Positions 25,522 to 33,976 of a stretch of 64,000 nucleotides of DNA are shown here, one piece after another (the stretch's first letter is position 1; each line of letters opens with the position of its first letter). The DNA lies in the NCBI RefSeq assembly GCF_019468565.1, contig NZ_CP080521.1:4774001-4838000 (forward strand). Direction: 5' to 3'. The stretch is from Pseudonocardia sp. DSM 110487 (lineage in GTDB: Bacteria > Actinomycetota > Actinomycetes > Mycobacteriales > Pseudonocardiaceae). Below the pieces are notes generated by a model. The model did not search any database and had not been told where the DNA came from. It saw only the letters and a list, made by a program, of their open reading frames with translations. The position numbers were made by a program, and so were the translations under genes.

Positions 25522-27330
25522 GTGATGCGCAGCCACCCCGCCGGCACTCTCCGTGCCGAGCACGCCGGTCAATCCGTGACACTCGCCGGGTGGGTGGCGC
25601 GCCGCCGGGATCACGGCGGCGTGATCTTCATCGACCTCCGCGACGCGTCCGGCTCGGCCCAGGTGGTGTTCCGCGAGGGCGAGATGGCCGAGCGTGCCCA
25701 CCGGCTGCGCGCCGAGTTCTGCGTGCAGGTCAGCGGTGACGTCGTGCGCCGCCCGGCGGGCAACGAGAACCCCGACCTCGCCACCGGCCAGATCGAGATC
25801 ACCGCCACCGGGCTCACCGTGCTGTCGGAGTCGGCGCCACTGCCGTTCCCGGTCGACGAGTACAGCGACGCCAACGAGGAGATCCGGCTCAAGCACCGCT
25901 ACCTCGACCTGCGCCGCAGCGGCCCGGCGGCCGCGCTGCGGCTGCGGAGCGAGGCCAACCGGATCGCGCGCACCGTCCTGCACGAGCGCGCCTTCATCGA
26001 GGTCGAGACGCCCACGCTCACCCGCTCCACGCCAGAGGGAGCGCGCGACTTCCTCGTGCCCGCCCGGCTGCGTCCCGGCTCGTGGTACGCGCTGCCGCAG
26101 AGCCCGCAGCTGTTCAAGCAGCTGCTGATGGTGGCGGGCGCGGAGCGCTACTACCAGATCGCGCGCTGCTACCGCGACGAGGACTTCCGCGCCGACCGCC
26201 AGCCCGAGTTCACCCAGCTCGACATCGAGATGAGCTTCGTCGAGCAGGACGACGTGATCGAGCTCGGCGAGGAGATCGTCGCCGCGCTGTGGTCGGAGCT
26301 CGCCGGCTACGAGATCCCGCGCCCGATCCCGCGCCTCACCTACGCCGAGGCGATGTCCCGCTACGGCTCCGACAAGCCCGACCTGCGCTTCGGGGTGGAG
26401 CTCACCGACCTCACCGAGTACTTCGCCGACACCGCCTTCCGGGTGTTCCAGGCGCCCTACGTCGGGGCCGTCGTGATGCCCGGCGGGGCGAGCCAGCCAC
26501 GCAAGCAGCTCGACGCGTGGCAGGAGTGGGCCAAGCAGCGCGGTGCTCGTGGCCTGGCCTACGTGCTCGTCGACGACAACGGGGCGGTCAGCGACCGCGG
26601 CCCGGTCGTGAAGAACCTGTCCGAGGCCGAGCGGGAGGGCCTGCCCAAGGCCGTCGGCGCCGCGCCGGGCGACGCGATCTTCTTCGCCGCAGGACACCCG
26701 TCCGACGCCCGCGACCTGCTCGGCGCCGCCCGCGGCGAGGTCGCCCGCCGCTGTGGGCTGGTCGACGAGAGCGCGTGGTCGTTCGTGTGGGTCGTCGACG
26801 CGCCGCTGTTCGAGCGGGTCCGGGACGACAAGGGGAACGAGATCGGCTGGACCGCGGTCCACCACCCCTTCACCTCGCCCAACCCGGAGTGGATCGACCG
26901 CTTCGAGGAGGCGCCGGACCGGGCGCTCGCCTACGCATACGACATCGTCTGCAACGGCAACGAGATCGGCGGCGGCTCCATCCGTATCCACCGCTCCGAC
27001 GTGCAGGAGCGGGTGTTCGCCCTGCTCGGCATGGACGAGGCGGAGCAGCGGGAGAAGTTCGGCTTCCTGCTCGACGCGTTCGCCTACGGCCCGCCGCCGC
27101 ACGGCGGCATCGCGTTCGGCTGGGACCGCACCTGCATGCTGCTCTCCGGTGGCGACTCGATCCGCGACGTGATCGCGTTCCCGAAGACCGGCGGCGGCTT
27201 CGACCCGCTCACGGCCGCCCCCGCGCCGATCACCCCGGAACAGCGCAAGGAGGCGGGCGTCGACGCGGTGCCGCCGCCCGCACCCGCCGCCGCGTCCCCG
27301 GCAGCCGACGAGCCGCCCACCAAGCTGTGA
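25522..27330 (+). CDS. aspS: aspartyl-tRNA synthetase
   Basis: Class IIb synthetase of about 602 residues, charging tRNA-Asp. An N-terminal OB-fold (SVTLAGWVARRRDHGGVIFIDLRD) binds the anticodon; motif 1 is in VETPTLTRSTPEGARDFLVP, motif 2 in YYQIARCYRDEDFRADRQPEFTQ, a bacterial GAD insert follows, and motif 3 is GGIAFGWDRTCMLL. The C-terminus is Pro/Ala-rich. The start is GTG 25522 or the adjacent ATG 25525, placed directly downstream of a -10 box. Whether it also charges tRNA-Asn cannot be judged here. Confidence 0.97.
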   Translation: MMRSHPAGTLRAEHAGQSVTLAGWVARRRDHGGVIFIDLRDASGSAQVVFREGEMAERAHRLRAEFCVQVSGDVVRRPAGNENPDLATGQIEITATGLTVLSESAPLPFPVDEYSDANEEIRLKHRYLDLRRSGPAAALRLRSEANRIARTVLHERAFIEVETPTLTRSTPEGARDFLVPARLRPGSWYALPQSPQLFKQLLMVAGAERYYQIARCYRDEDFRADRQPEFTQLDIEMSFVEQDDVIELGEEIVAALWSELAGYEIPRPIPRLTYAEAMSRYGSDKPDLRFGVELTDLTEYFADTAFRVFQAPYVGAVVMPGGASQPRKQLDAWQEWAKQRGARGLAYVLVDDNGAVSDRGPVVKNLSEAEREGLPKAVGAAPGDAIFFAAGHPSDARDLLGAARGEVARRCGLVDESAWSFVWVVDAPLFERVRDDKGNEIGWTAVHHPFTSPNPEWIDRFEEAPDRALAYAYDIVCNGNEIGGGSIRIHRSDVQERVFALLGMDEAEQREKFGFLLDAFAYGPPPHGGIAFGWDRTCMLLSGGDSIRDVIAFPKTGGGFDPLTAAPAPITPEQRKEAGVDAVPPPAPAAASPAADEPPTKL

Positions 27331-27341
27331 GCGGTGCTGAT

Positions 27342-27357
27342 GCCCCCGGAAGGGGGC
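27342..27357 (+). terminator. short hairpin after aspS
   Basis: GCCCCC-GGAA-GGGGGC forms a perfect 6-bp stem closed by a GNRA-class tetraloop, 12 bases after the aspS stop. There is no U-run. The 3' arm, GGAAGGGGG, is also placed to act as the ribosome binding site of the next gene, so folding might control its translation. Confidence 0.45.
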
Positions 27358-27365
27358 GCTAGCCC

Positions 27366-28301
27366 GTGCTGCACATGAGGGTGATCGCGTCCGCCGACCA
27401 GTCGGACGCGGTGCTCGATCTGCTACTGGCCGAACCGGGCGCCACCCACGTCACGGTGTTGCCGGGCGCCGCCGTCCAGCCCGCCGGTGACGTCGTGGAG
27501 GCCGCTGTCGCCCGCGAGGCCGCCGACGACCTGCTCGGGCGGCTCTGCGAGCTGGGCATCGACCGGACGGGCGGCGTGACGCTCGAGGCGATCGACACCA
27601 GCCTGTCCGACGCCGCCGACGCCGCCGTGGAGGCCGCACCCGGCGACCCGCAGGACGCGATCATCTGGGACGAGGTGGTGGCCCGCACGGGCGAGGAGTC
27701 CCGGCTGTCGGTGAGCTACCAGGCGTTCCTGACCATCGCGTGCCTGCTCGCCGCGATCGGCGCCATCACGGACTCGCCGGTCACGGTGGTGGGGGCGATG
27801 GTGCTCGGGCCGGAGTTCGGGCCGCTCGCCGCCGTCGCCGTCGGCCTCGTGCTGCGCCGCGGCGACCTCGTCCGCCGCGGGGCCATCGCGCTGGCCGCCG
27901 GGTTCCCACTGGCCATGGCGGTCACGGCCATCGGATCAGTGGTGCTCGATGCCGTCGGTCTGCTGTCCACCGCCGGGCTCGCCGATCTTAGCCAGGTCGC
28001 GTTCATCTACGAGGTCGGGCCGTTCTCGCTGATCGTCGCGCTGCTCGCGGGTGCGGCCGGAATGCTCGCGCTGACCTCCGCCAAGTCCGCGTCGCTCGTC
28101 GGGGTGTTCATCTCGGTGACGACCGTTCCCGCCGCCGCGTTCGCCTCGGTCGCGCTGGTCGAGGGCCGGTACGCGCAGGCGATGCAGTCCGCGCTCCAGC
28201 TCGCTGTCAACCTCGTCGGCATCGTCATCGCCGCGGCTGTGGTGCTCCTGCTCGCGCGCAGCCGGTCGGAACGCGGCGGGCGAAAGCTGTCCGCGGGGTA
28301 G
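27366..28301 (+). CDS. DUF389 family membrane protein
   Basis: 311-residue protein of the DUF389 family (TIGR00341-like), function unknown. The N-terminal ~110 residues are soluble, with an acidic stretch near 80-100. The membrane part starts with YQAFLTIACLLAAIGAI and the diagnostic TDSPVTVVGAMVLGPEFGPL, followed by about five more hydrophobic segments. The start is GTG 27366 (or ATG 27375); a purine-rich GGAAGGGGG lies upstream. It may be co-transcribed with aspS. Confidence 0.88.
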   Translation: MLHMRVIASADQSDAVLDLLLAEPGATHVTVLPGAAVQPAGDVVEAAVAREAADDLLGRLCELGIDRTGGVTLEAIDTSLSDAADAAVEAAPGDPQDAIIWDEVVARTGEESRLSVSYQAFLTIACLLAAIGAITDSPVTVVGAMVLGPEFGPLAAVAVGLVLRRGDLVRRGAIALAAGFPLAMAVTAIGSVVLDAVGLLSTAGLADLSQVAFIYEVGPFSLIVALLAGAAGMLALTSAKSASLVGVFISVTTVPAAAFASVALVEGRYAQAMQSALQLAVNLVGIVIAAAVVLLLARSRSERGGRKLSAG

Positions 28302-28304
28302 GGT
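28299..28304 (+). promoter_or_regulatory. -10 box (TAGGGT), leaderless start
   Basis: TAGGGT begins at the stop of the DUF389 gene and ends 7 bases before ATG 28312, giving the phosphotransferase-like gene its own leaderless promoter. Confidence 0.45.
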
Positions 28305-28311
28305 CGACACG

Positions 28312-29505
28312 ATGGTTCGCGACCTGGGCAGCTTTCCCAGGCCGGTGCTCGCTGCGCTGGCTGCTGCCGAGCGGCTGCTCACCCGCCGGTCAGGCGCCGG
28401 CGTCGTGCTCGCAGATCCCGAGGACCTCGGGGGCAGCGAGCGGTCGGTGGTGGCGCGCGCCCGGCTGGCGCGCAACCCGTTCTCGCTCCCGCGCACGATC
28501 GTCGTCAAGCACTACCTCGGCGAACCCGAGCCGGACCGGCCCGACCCGTTCCACTACGAAGTGGCCAGCTGCCAGCTGTTCACCGCGCTCCCGGCCGAGT
28601 CGCGACCGAGCCCCGTGCTGATCGCGCACGACCCGCAGGCCCGCCTGCTCGTGCTGGAGGACCTGGGTCGCAGCTCCACGCTGGCCGACAAGCTCTTCGG
28701 CCCCGACGCCGACGCCGCGCGACGCAACATGCTCAGCTGGGCACGCGCGCTGGGCCGGATGCAGGCCGCGACGGCGGGCCGCGAGGGGGACTTCGGGGCG
28801 CTGCTGCGCAGGCTGGGGGAGCGGGCGTGGCGCGACCCGGTGGCCGAGGACGCGCGCGTCGCGCTCGCCAAGGGCCCTGCCCTGCTGGCCGCCGAGCTCG
28901 GAGTCGATGCCTCCTCCGCGGCCGTGCTGGAGGCGCACGAGACCGCCCGCCTGCTCGGCGGCACCCGGTACCGGGCGTTCAGCCCGTCCGACACCTGTCC
29001 CGACAACAACCTCGTCACCAGCCGCGGCGTGCGGTTCGTCGACTTCGAGTGGGGCTGCTTCCGCGACGTAGCGCTCGACGCCGCGTACTTCCGCGTGCCG
29101 TTCCCCGGCTGCGAGGCGAGCTTCGCCCTGCCGGCCGGCCTGGCCGACACCATGCTCGAGGCCTGGCGCAACGAGATCGCGACGGTCTGGCCCGACCTGG
29201 ACGAGCCCGCCGTGCTCGAGCGCAGGCTGCTGCATGCGCAGCTGCTGTGGGTGTGGCTCACCACGTGGTGGCTCCTGCCCCGGATCCGGGAGCGCGATCG
29301 CCCGATCGGCCCCGACGCCACCCGCTCCCCCCGCATCAGCAGTGCACTGGGGCACTACTGGCGCCAGATGGCCCGGGAGGCGGAGACCGGGGGCCTGCCC
29401 GCCACCGCAGAGCTCGGTGACGCGGTGGCCGACGCGCTCGCGAAGCGGTTCCCCGACGCTCCCGGCACGCTGCCGGTCTACCCCGCGTTCCGCTCCGTCG
29501 CCTGA
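28312..29505 (+). CDS. aminoglycoside phosphotransferase-like kinase
   Basis: 397-residue protein of the protein-kinase-like fold. The N-lobe has TIVVKHYLGE with the likely ATP-binding Lys, then VLEDLG at the hinge. The catalytic region is divergent: SPSDTCPDNNLV stands where HxDxxxxN is usual, with Ser in place of His but Asp and Asn kept, and VDFEWG provides the metal-binding Asp. Such variants occur among unassigned homologues; the substrate is unknown. A resistance role is not implied. Confidence 0.78.
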   Translation: MVRDLGSFPRPVLAALAAAERLLTRRSGAGVVLADPEDLGGSERSVVARARLARNPFSLPRTIVVKHYLGEPEPDRPDPFHYEVASCQLFTALPAESRPSPVLIAHDPQARLLVLEDLGRSSTLADKLFGPDADAARRNMLSWARALGRMQAATAGREGDFGALLRRLGERAWRDPVAEDARVALAKGPALLAAELGVDASSAAVLEAHETARLLGGTRYRAFSPSDTCPDNNLVTSRGVRFVDFEWGCFRDVALDAAYFRVPFPGCEASFALPAGLADTMLEAWRNEIATVWPDLDEPAVLERRLLHAQLLWVWLTTWWLLPRIRERDRPIGPDATRSPRISSALGHYWRQMAREAETGGLPATAELGDAVADALAKRFPDAPGTLPVYPAFRSVA

Positions 29506-29532
29506 CCGGGTCTGCGCTGGTCAGCACACTTA

Positions 29533-29694
29533 GTGGCTCGGACCGGGAGCCCGCCACGTATCTCGACGGACCAGCTTCCCGCTGGGCGCACCGGCGAACC
29601 GGCCGAGTACGCCCGGTACGAGGCCGGCTCGCCGGCACACCCAGCGGAAACCTGGATCCGCCGATATACGCCCCGGGCTCCCGGTCCGAGCCAC
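29533..29694. mobile_element. MITE-like 162-bp element with 21-bp terminal inverted repeats
   Basis: A perfect 21-bp inverted repeat (29533-29553 and 29674-29694, outer end GTGGCTCGGACCGGGAGCCC) bounds the element. The arms continue to match imperfectly for another ~50 bp toward the centre, so the whole sequence folds into a long hairpin. It is flanked on both sides by TA (29531-29532 and 29695-29696), the target duplication expected of IS630/mariner-type transposition. No transposase gene is inside. The gap between the neighbouring genes (29506-29770) holds nothing else I can support. Confidence 0.7.
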
Positions 29695-29770
29695 TATCGT
29701 TCGCCCACCTGCCCTCAACACGTCATCCCGCGAACACCCCTGGTGAGCCGTCATAGCTGATCGTGGCGGT

Positions 29771-30619
29771 GTGAGCGTGCAGCCGTCGACTGTGCCACCG
29801 CCCGACCCGTTCCGGCCCCATCTCTCCCTCGTCCCGTCGCCGCGGCCGCGCCCTGTCCGGACGCTGGTGACGCTCGGCGACTCCACCGCCGCCGGCCTCG
29901 GCGACCCGCTGCCCGGCGGCGGGTGGCGCGGGTTCCCCGTACTGCTGGCCGATGCGCTCGGCGCGCGGCTGGTGAACCCGGCCGTCACCGGCGCCCGCAT
30001 GGCCGATGTCCGCGGGGCACAGCTCCCCGTGGCGCTCGCCGCGGAGCCGGACGTCGCGGTGATCTTCGTCGGGATGAACGACACCCTGCGCTCGGACTTC
30101 GACCCGGTCCGGTTGCGCGGCGACCTCGCCACGACGGTCGGCGCGCTGCGTGCGGCAGGTGCGCACGTGCTGCTGATGCGCTACCACGACCACACGCGGG
30201 TGTTCCCGTTGCCGGGGCCGCTGCGCCGGGCTCTCTGGCGGCGGGTGGTGGCGCTCAACCTGGCCGTCGACGCGGTGGTCGCCGATGCGGGCGCCGGGGT
30301 GGGCGTGCTCGACCTGGACGGGTTGCCCGGCGGCTACGAGCCCGCGGCGTGGGCGATCGACCGGTTGCACCCCTCCGAGCTGGGGCACCGGATCCTCGCC
30401 GGCGGTCTCGCCGCGCTGCTCGTCGGCGCCGGCTTCGCCGTGCCGGCGCAGGTGAGCTTGCAGTGCGGCGGCGGCCGGGAGGTGACGGGCCTGCACCGGG
30501 CCGCATGGCTGGTGTTCAAGGGTGTGCCGTGGCTGGTGCGCCGCGGCCGCGACCTCGGCCCGGTGATCGTCCAGGGGCTGGTGGGCGAGCTGCGGGCGGG
30601 GCTCACCGGCCGGTGCTGA
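29771..30619 (+). CDS. SGNH/GDSL-type esterase or lipase
   Basis: 282-residue SGNH hydrolase, apparently cytoplasmic since no signal peptide is seen. Block I is LVTLGDSTAAGLGD with the nucleophile Ser38, block III is FVGMNDT with the oxyanion Asn, and block V is DRLHPSELGHRI with the catalytic Asp and His. The C-terminal ~60 residues (after VPAQVSLQCGGG) form an extra helical, basic segment. Substrate unknown. The start may lie a few codons away as the N-terminal 30 residues are Pro-rich. Confidence 0.87.
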   Translation: MSVQPSTVPPPDPFRPHLSLVPSPRPRPVRTLVTLGDSTAAGLGDPLPGGGWRGFPVLLADALGARLVNPAVTGARMADVRGAQLPVALAAEPDVAVIFVGMNDTLRSDFDPVRLRGDLATTVGALRAAGAHVLLMRYHDHTRVFPLPGPLRRALWRRVVALNLAVDAVVADAGAGVGVLDLDGLPGGYEPAAWAIDRLHPSELGHRILAGGLAALLVGAGFAVPAQVSLQCGGGREVTGLHRAAWLVFKGVPWLVRRGRDLGPVIVQGLVGELRAGLTGRC

Positions 30620-30698
30620 TCAGCTCCCGCAGCGATGCCCACAGGCTGTGTGCCGCCTCCGCCGGAAGTGGCGCCAGGAATGCACGAGGTGGAGTAGG

Positions 30699-30911
30699 TC
30701 AGGCGGCGCGTCGTACCGGGACCGGTGCGACCGGCGCGGTGGGGGAGGCCACCGTGAGCAGCGCCTCGATCCGCCAGAGCTGGGCGCGGGTGCAGGTCGG
30801 GCAGATCCAGGTGATCGAGCCGTCCGGCTCGTGCTGGCTGCTCCACGCGAGACCGGCGGCATCCGCCGCGGTGCGTTCCAGGGCGCAGAGCGGGCAGGCC
30901 GTGTTCTCCAT
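30699..30911 (-). CDS. small zinc-ribbon-like protein
   Basis: 70-residue protein with two CPxC knuckles: CPLC at residues 6-9 and CPTC about 35 residues later, which together could hold one zinc ion. The body is TWIC...RAQLWRIEALL, ending in a Pro/Val-rich tail. No family is recognised. It diverges from the ECF sigma gene, with about 145 bases between starts. It is a plausible real gene by its compact domain; a role as regulator partner is speculation. Confidence 0.6.
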   Translation of the reverse strand: MENTACPLCALERTAADAAGLAWSSQHEPDGSITWICPTCTRAQLWRIEALLTVASPTAPVAPVPVRRAA

Positions 30912-31056
30912 GTCACCGAGGCTTCCGGGTGCGGATTGCGGCCCGGTGAACCGCGGATAAAGGTTACGCTGCGTGGACGTCCGACTACTGGAGGTCCACG
31001 CGCATCGCCCGGGGGCAATATGTCCCTGTCCAGCAGGCGATGACGAGGGGGCCGAG

Positions 31057-31929
31057 GTGGGGCGGACCGGCACGTTGGCGGAGGCCGACTGGGAAGCTCA
31101 TCGTGCCGCGGTCTTCGGTGCGGCCTACCGGATCCTCGGCACCGTGGCGGAGGCCGAGGACGTGACCCAGGAGGTCTGGTTGCGCGCCGCCGCCGCCGAT
31201 CTGTCCGAGGTGCGGGATCTGCGGGCATGGCTGGTGACCGTGGCCGCGCGGACGTCCTACAACGTGCTGAAGTCGGCGCGCGTCCGGCGCGAGTCCTATG
31301 TCGGGCCATGGTTGCCCGAACCACTGCTCACCGGCCCGGACGCGGGCGCCCAGGTGCTCATGGACGAGTCGGTGAGCACCGCGATGCTGGTGGTGATGGA
31401 GACCCTGACCCCCGCCGAGCGCGTCGCGTTGGTGCTGCACGACGTCTTCGACCTCCCGTTCGGTGAGATCGCCGAGGTGCTCGGCAGCACACCCGCCGCC
31501 GGCCGCAAGCTCGCCTCCCGTGCGCGGGCGCGGATCGCCGCGGTCGGGGAGCGGCCCCGGGCGTCGAAGGCCGAGACGCAGCGCGTGCTCGAGGCGTTCA
31601 AGGCGGCCGCCGACGCGGGGGACATGGCCCGGCTCATCGCGCTGCTCCACCCCGAGGCCGTCTACGTCGCCGACGGCGGCGGCAAGGTCACCGCCGCCCG
31701 CAGGCCGGTCCACGGCGCCGAGCAGATCGCGCTCCTCACGGTCCGGCAGATCGAGATCAGGCGCCCGGACGCCTTCCGGATCGTCGAGGTCAACGGCCTC
31801 CCGGCCATGGCGACCTACCAGGCCGGTGAGCTGGTCTGGCTCGACACCGCGGAGATCTCCGACGGGCGGATCACCACGTTCCGGAGACTGGTCAATCCCG
31901 AGAAACTCGCGCGCGTCGGTCACACATGA
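31057..31929 (+). CDS. ECF41-type RNA polymerase sigma factor (SigJ-like)
   Basis: 290-residue sigma factor with region 2 (AVFGAAYRILGTVAEAEDVTQEVWLRA), region 4 (LTPAERVALVLHDVFDLPFGEIAEVL) and a C-terminal SnoaL/NTF2-like domain. The tail carries the ECF41 hallmarks YVADGGGK and, at the end, NPEKL, known in this group to control activity in place of a separate anti-sigma factor. GTG 31057 is chosen because GAGGGGG lies 6 bases upstream and the length matches SigJ. The next two genes are an oxidoreductase and an epimerase-like protein, the usual ECF41 company. Confidence 0.9.
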   Translation: MGRTGTLAEADWEAHRAAVFGAAYRILGTVAEAEDVTQEVWLRAAAADLSEVRDLRAWLVTVAARTSYNVLKSARVRRESYVGPWLPEPLLTGPDAGAQVLMDESVSTAMLVVMETLTPAERVALVLHDVFDLPFGEIAEVLGSTPAAGRKLASRARARIAAVGERPRASKAETQRVLEAFKAAADAGDMARLIALLHPEAVYVADGGGKVTAARRPVHGAEQIALLTVRQIEIRRPDAFRIVEVNGLPAMATYQAGELVWLDTAEISDGRITTFRRLVNPEKLARVGHT

Positions 31930-31994
31930 GGTCGCCATCTTGACTCCCTGCCGACCCCCGATCCCGGAGGGCGAAGCGGATGAGAGGACGAACG

Positions 31995-33143
31995 ATGGCC
32001 CGCGTTGTGATCATCGGAGGCGGTTTCGCCGGTGTGTGGAGCGCGGCGGGTGCCGCGCTGGCCCGCGGGGACGCGGACCTGCACGTCACGCTCGTCGCGC
32101 CGAACGAGCACATGGTGCTGCGCCCGCGCCTGTACGAGCCGGAGCCGGACCTCGCGAAGGTCGAGCTCAGCAGGATCCTCGGCCCGATCGGCGTCGAGCA
32201 CGTGCCGGCAACGGTGAGCACGATCGACACCGGCCGCCGCATGGTGGTGGCCGACGGCGAGGAGATCGGCTACGACCGTCTCGTGCTGGCCGCGGGCAGC
32301 AAGCTCGTCCGGCCCGACGGCTTGCCCGGCGCGGAACGGCTCTTCGACATCGACACGCTGGACGGGGCCCGGCGCCTCACCGACCACCTGCGCGACCGGG
32401 AGGACTACTCAGCCGTGGTCGTCGGCGCCGGGTTCGTCGGCCTGGAGGCCGCCACCGCGCTGGTGGACCGGGGCCGGGTGCTGCTGGTGGACCGGTCGCC
32501 GGTGGTCGGGCACCAGCTCGGCCCAAGCCCGCGCGCGGAGATCGAGTCGGCGCTGGACGAGCTCGGCATCGAACGGCGCCTCGGCACGACCGTCGCGGAG
32601 GTCGGTGACGGCTACGCCGTCCTGACCGACGGCAGCCGCGTGGAAGCGGACGCGGTGGTCTGGTCGGTGGGGATGCGGGCCAGCGAGCTCACCCGGCAGG
32701 TCACAGGCGACCTCGACCACCTCGGCCGGGTACCGGTGGACCGTCACCTTCGCGCCCTGCCCGACGTGTTCGTCGCCGGGGACACCGCCGCGGCGGCGTT
32801 CGACGCCGACCACACCGTCATGCAGGCCTGCCAGCACGCCACCCCGCTTGGCAAGGTCGCGGGGTACAACGCGGCCGCCGACCTGCTCGGCGTGCCGCCG
32901 CGCGACTTCACCCCGGGCCCGTACGTCACCTGCCTCGACCTCGGCGGCGCCGGGGGGATCTTCACCCGGGGCTGGGACCGTAGGGTGATGGCCTCCGGCG
33001 CGGACGGCGCGGAGATCAAGAGGCGGATCAACCAAGCTATCCACCCGCCGGTCGACGACGCCGCCGCGATCCTCGCCGCCGCGGATCGCGTCCGCATCGA
33101 GCTCCCGTTCTTCCCCCGCTCAGAGGAGGTTTCCGCGGCATGA
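31995..33143 (+). CDS. FAD-dependent NAD(P)H oxidoreductase (NDH-2-like)
   Basis: 382-residue flavoprotein of the pyridine nucleotide-disulfide oxidoreductase superfamily. RVVIIGGGFAGVWSA binds FAD, SAVVVGAGFVGLEAATAL binds NAD(P)H, and LPDVFVAGDTAAAAF is the second FAD motif. No redox-active Cys pair is visible, so it resembles NDH-2 or ferredoxin-reductase-like proteins rather than disulfide reductases. It follows the ECF41 sigma gene and overlaps the next gene by four bases (ATGA), so is a likely target of that sigma factor. Confidence 0.88.
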   Translation: MARVVIIGGGFAGVWSAAGAALARGDADLHVTLVAPNEHMVLRPRLYEPEPDLAKVELSRILGPIGVEHVPATVSTIDTGRRMVVADGEEIGYDRLVLAAGSKLVRPDGLPGAERLFDIDTLDGARRLTDHLRDREDYSAVVVGAGFVGLEAATALVDRGRVLLVDRSPVVGHQLGPSPRAEIESALDELGIERRLGTTVAEVGDGYAVLTDGSRVEADAVVWSVGMRASELTRQVTGDLDHLGRVPVDRHLRALPDVFVAGDTAAAAFDADHTVMQACQHATPLGKVAGYNAAADLLGVPPRDFTPGPYVTCLDLGGAGGIFTRGWDRRVMASGADGAEIKRRINQAIHPPVDDAAAILAAADRVRIELPFFPRSEEVSAA

Positions 33144-33976
33144 TCCTGGTGACCGGGGCCACGGGCAACGTCGGACGGCACGTGCTCGCCCAGCTCCGCG
33201 AGGCGGGCGCGGCCGACGTCCGCGCCTTGGTGCGGCCCGGGGCCACCCACCCGCACGACGGCGTCGACGTCGCGACCGGGCGCCTCGACCACCCGGACGG
33301 GCTGGACGCGGCGTTGACCGGGGTCGGGACGGTCTTCCTGGTGTGGCCGTTCCTCACCACCGACGGTGCGCCCGCCGTGCTGAAGGCGATCGGCCGGCAC
33401 GCCCAGCGCGTGGTCTACCTGTCGTCGATCGGCGTGGGCGGACCCGAGGAGCCGGCCGACCCCATCTTCACCCTGCACGCCGACATGGAACGGTTGATCG
33501 AGGCGAGCGGCCTGCCGCACACCGTGCTGCGTTCGGACACCCTCGCCAGCAACACCCTCGGCTGGGCCGAGCAGATCCGCGGCACCGGCGTGGTGCGCGG
33601 CCCGCTCACCGCGGCGACGGCGGTCGTCGACCCGCGTGACATCGCCGCCGTCGCGGTCCGGGCGCTCACCGACGAGGCGCACGTGGGCGCGACCCACCTG
33701 CTGACCGGGCCCGAGGTGATCAGCCGCCCCGAGCAGGTCGAGGCGATCGGGGCGGCGATCGGCCGCGAGCTCCGGTTCGAGGAGGTCCCCGTCCCGGACG
33801 CGCGAGCGCGGATGCTGGCCGACGGCCGCCCGCCCGCGTTGGTGGACGCCCTGCTGTCGGCCGCCGAGAACCGGTCGACCTCGACGCTGGTGACCTCGAC
33901 CGTCGAGGACGTCACCGGGAGCCCACCGCACAGCTTCGCGCGGTGGGCGCGCGATCACCGCGAGGCGTTCCGCTGA
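33140..33976 (+). CDS. NmrA-like NAD(P)-binding protein (atypical SDR)
   Basis: 278-residue Rossmann-fold protein beginning MILVTGATGNVGRHVLAQL, with VYLSSIGVGG and a short C-terminal domain, as in NmrA/NAD(P)H-quinone-reductase-like proteins. The Tyr-x3-Lys of classical SDRs is absent. It is the epimerase-type member of the ECF41-linked gene set. The ATG overlaps the flavoprotein stop. Its last 22 bases overlap the convergent aminotransferase gene. Confidence 0.87.
   Translation: MILVTGATGNVGRHVLAQLREAGAADVRALVRPGATHPHDGVDVATGRLDHPDGLDAALTGVGTVFLVWPFLTTDGAPAVLKAIGRHAQRVVYLSSIGVGGPEEPADPIFTLHADMERLIEASGLPHTVLRSDTLASNTLGWAEQIRGTGVVRGPLTAATAVVDPRDIAAVAVRALTDEAHVGATHLLTGPEVISRPEQVEAIGAAIGRELRFEEVPVPDARARMLADGRPPALVDALLSAAENRSTSTLVTSTVEDVTGSPPHSFARWARDHREAFR

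Noticed and set aside
29533..29760. 75-codon frame beginning inside the MITE-like element
   Set aside because: Encoded by the inverted-repeat arms; the opposite strand gives the mirror frame, as expected from a palindrome.
31918..31944. ECF41-like promoter (GGTCACA) before the flavoprotein gene
   Set aside because: The -35-like hexamer matches 6 of 7 positions of TGTCACA but the bases 16 nt downstream are TGAC, not CGTC. A TGTCACC at 30911 upstream of the sigma gene also lacks the -10 part.
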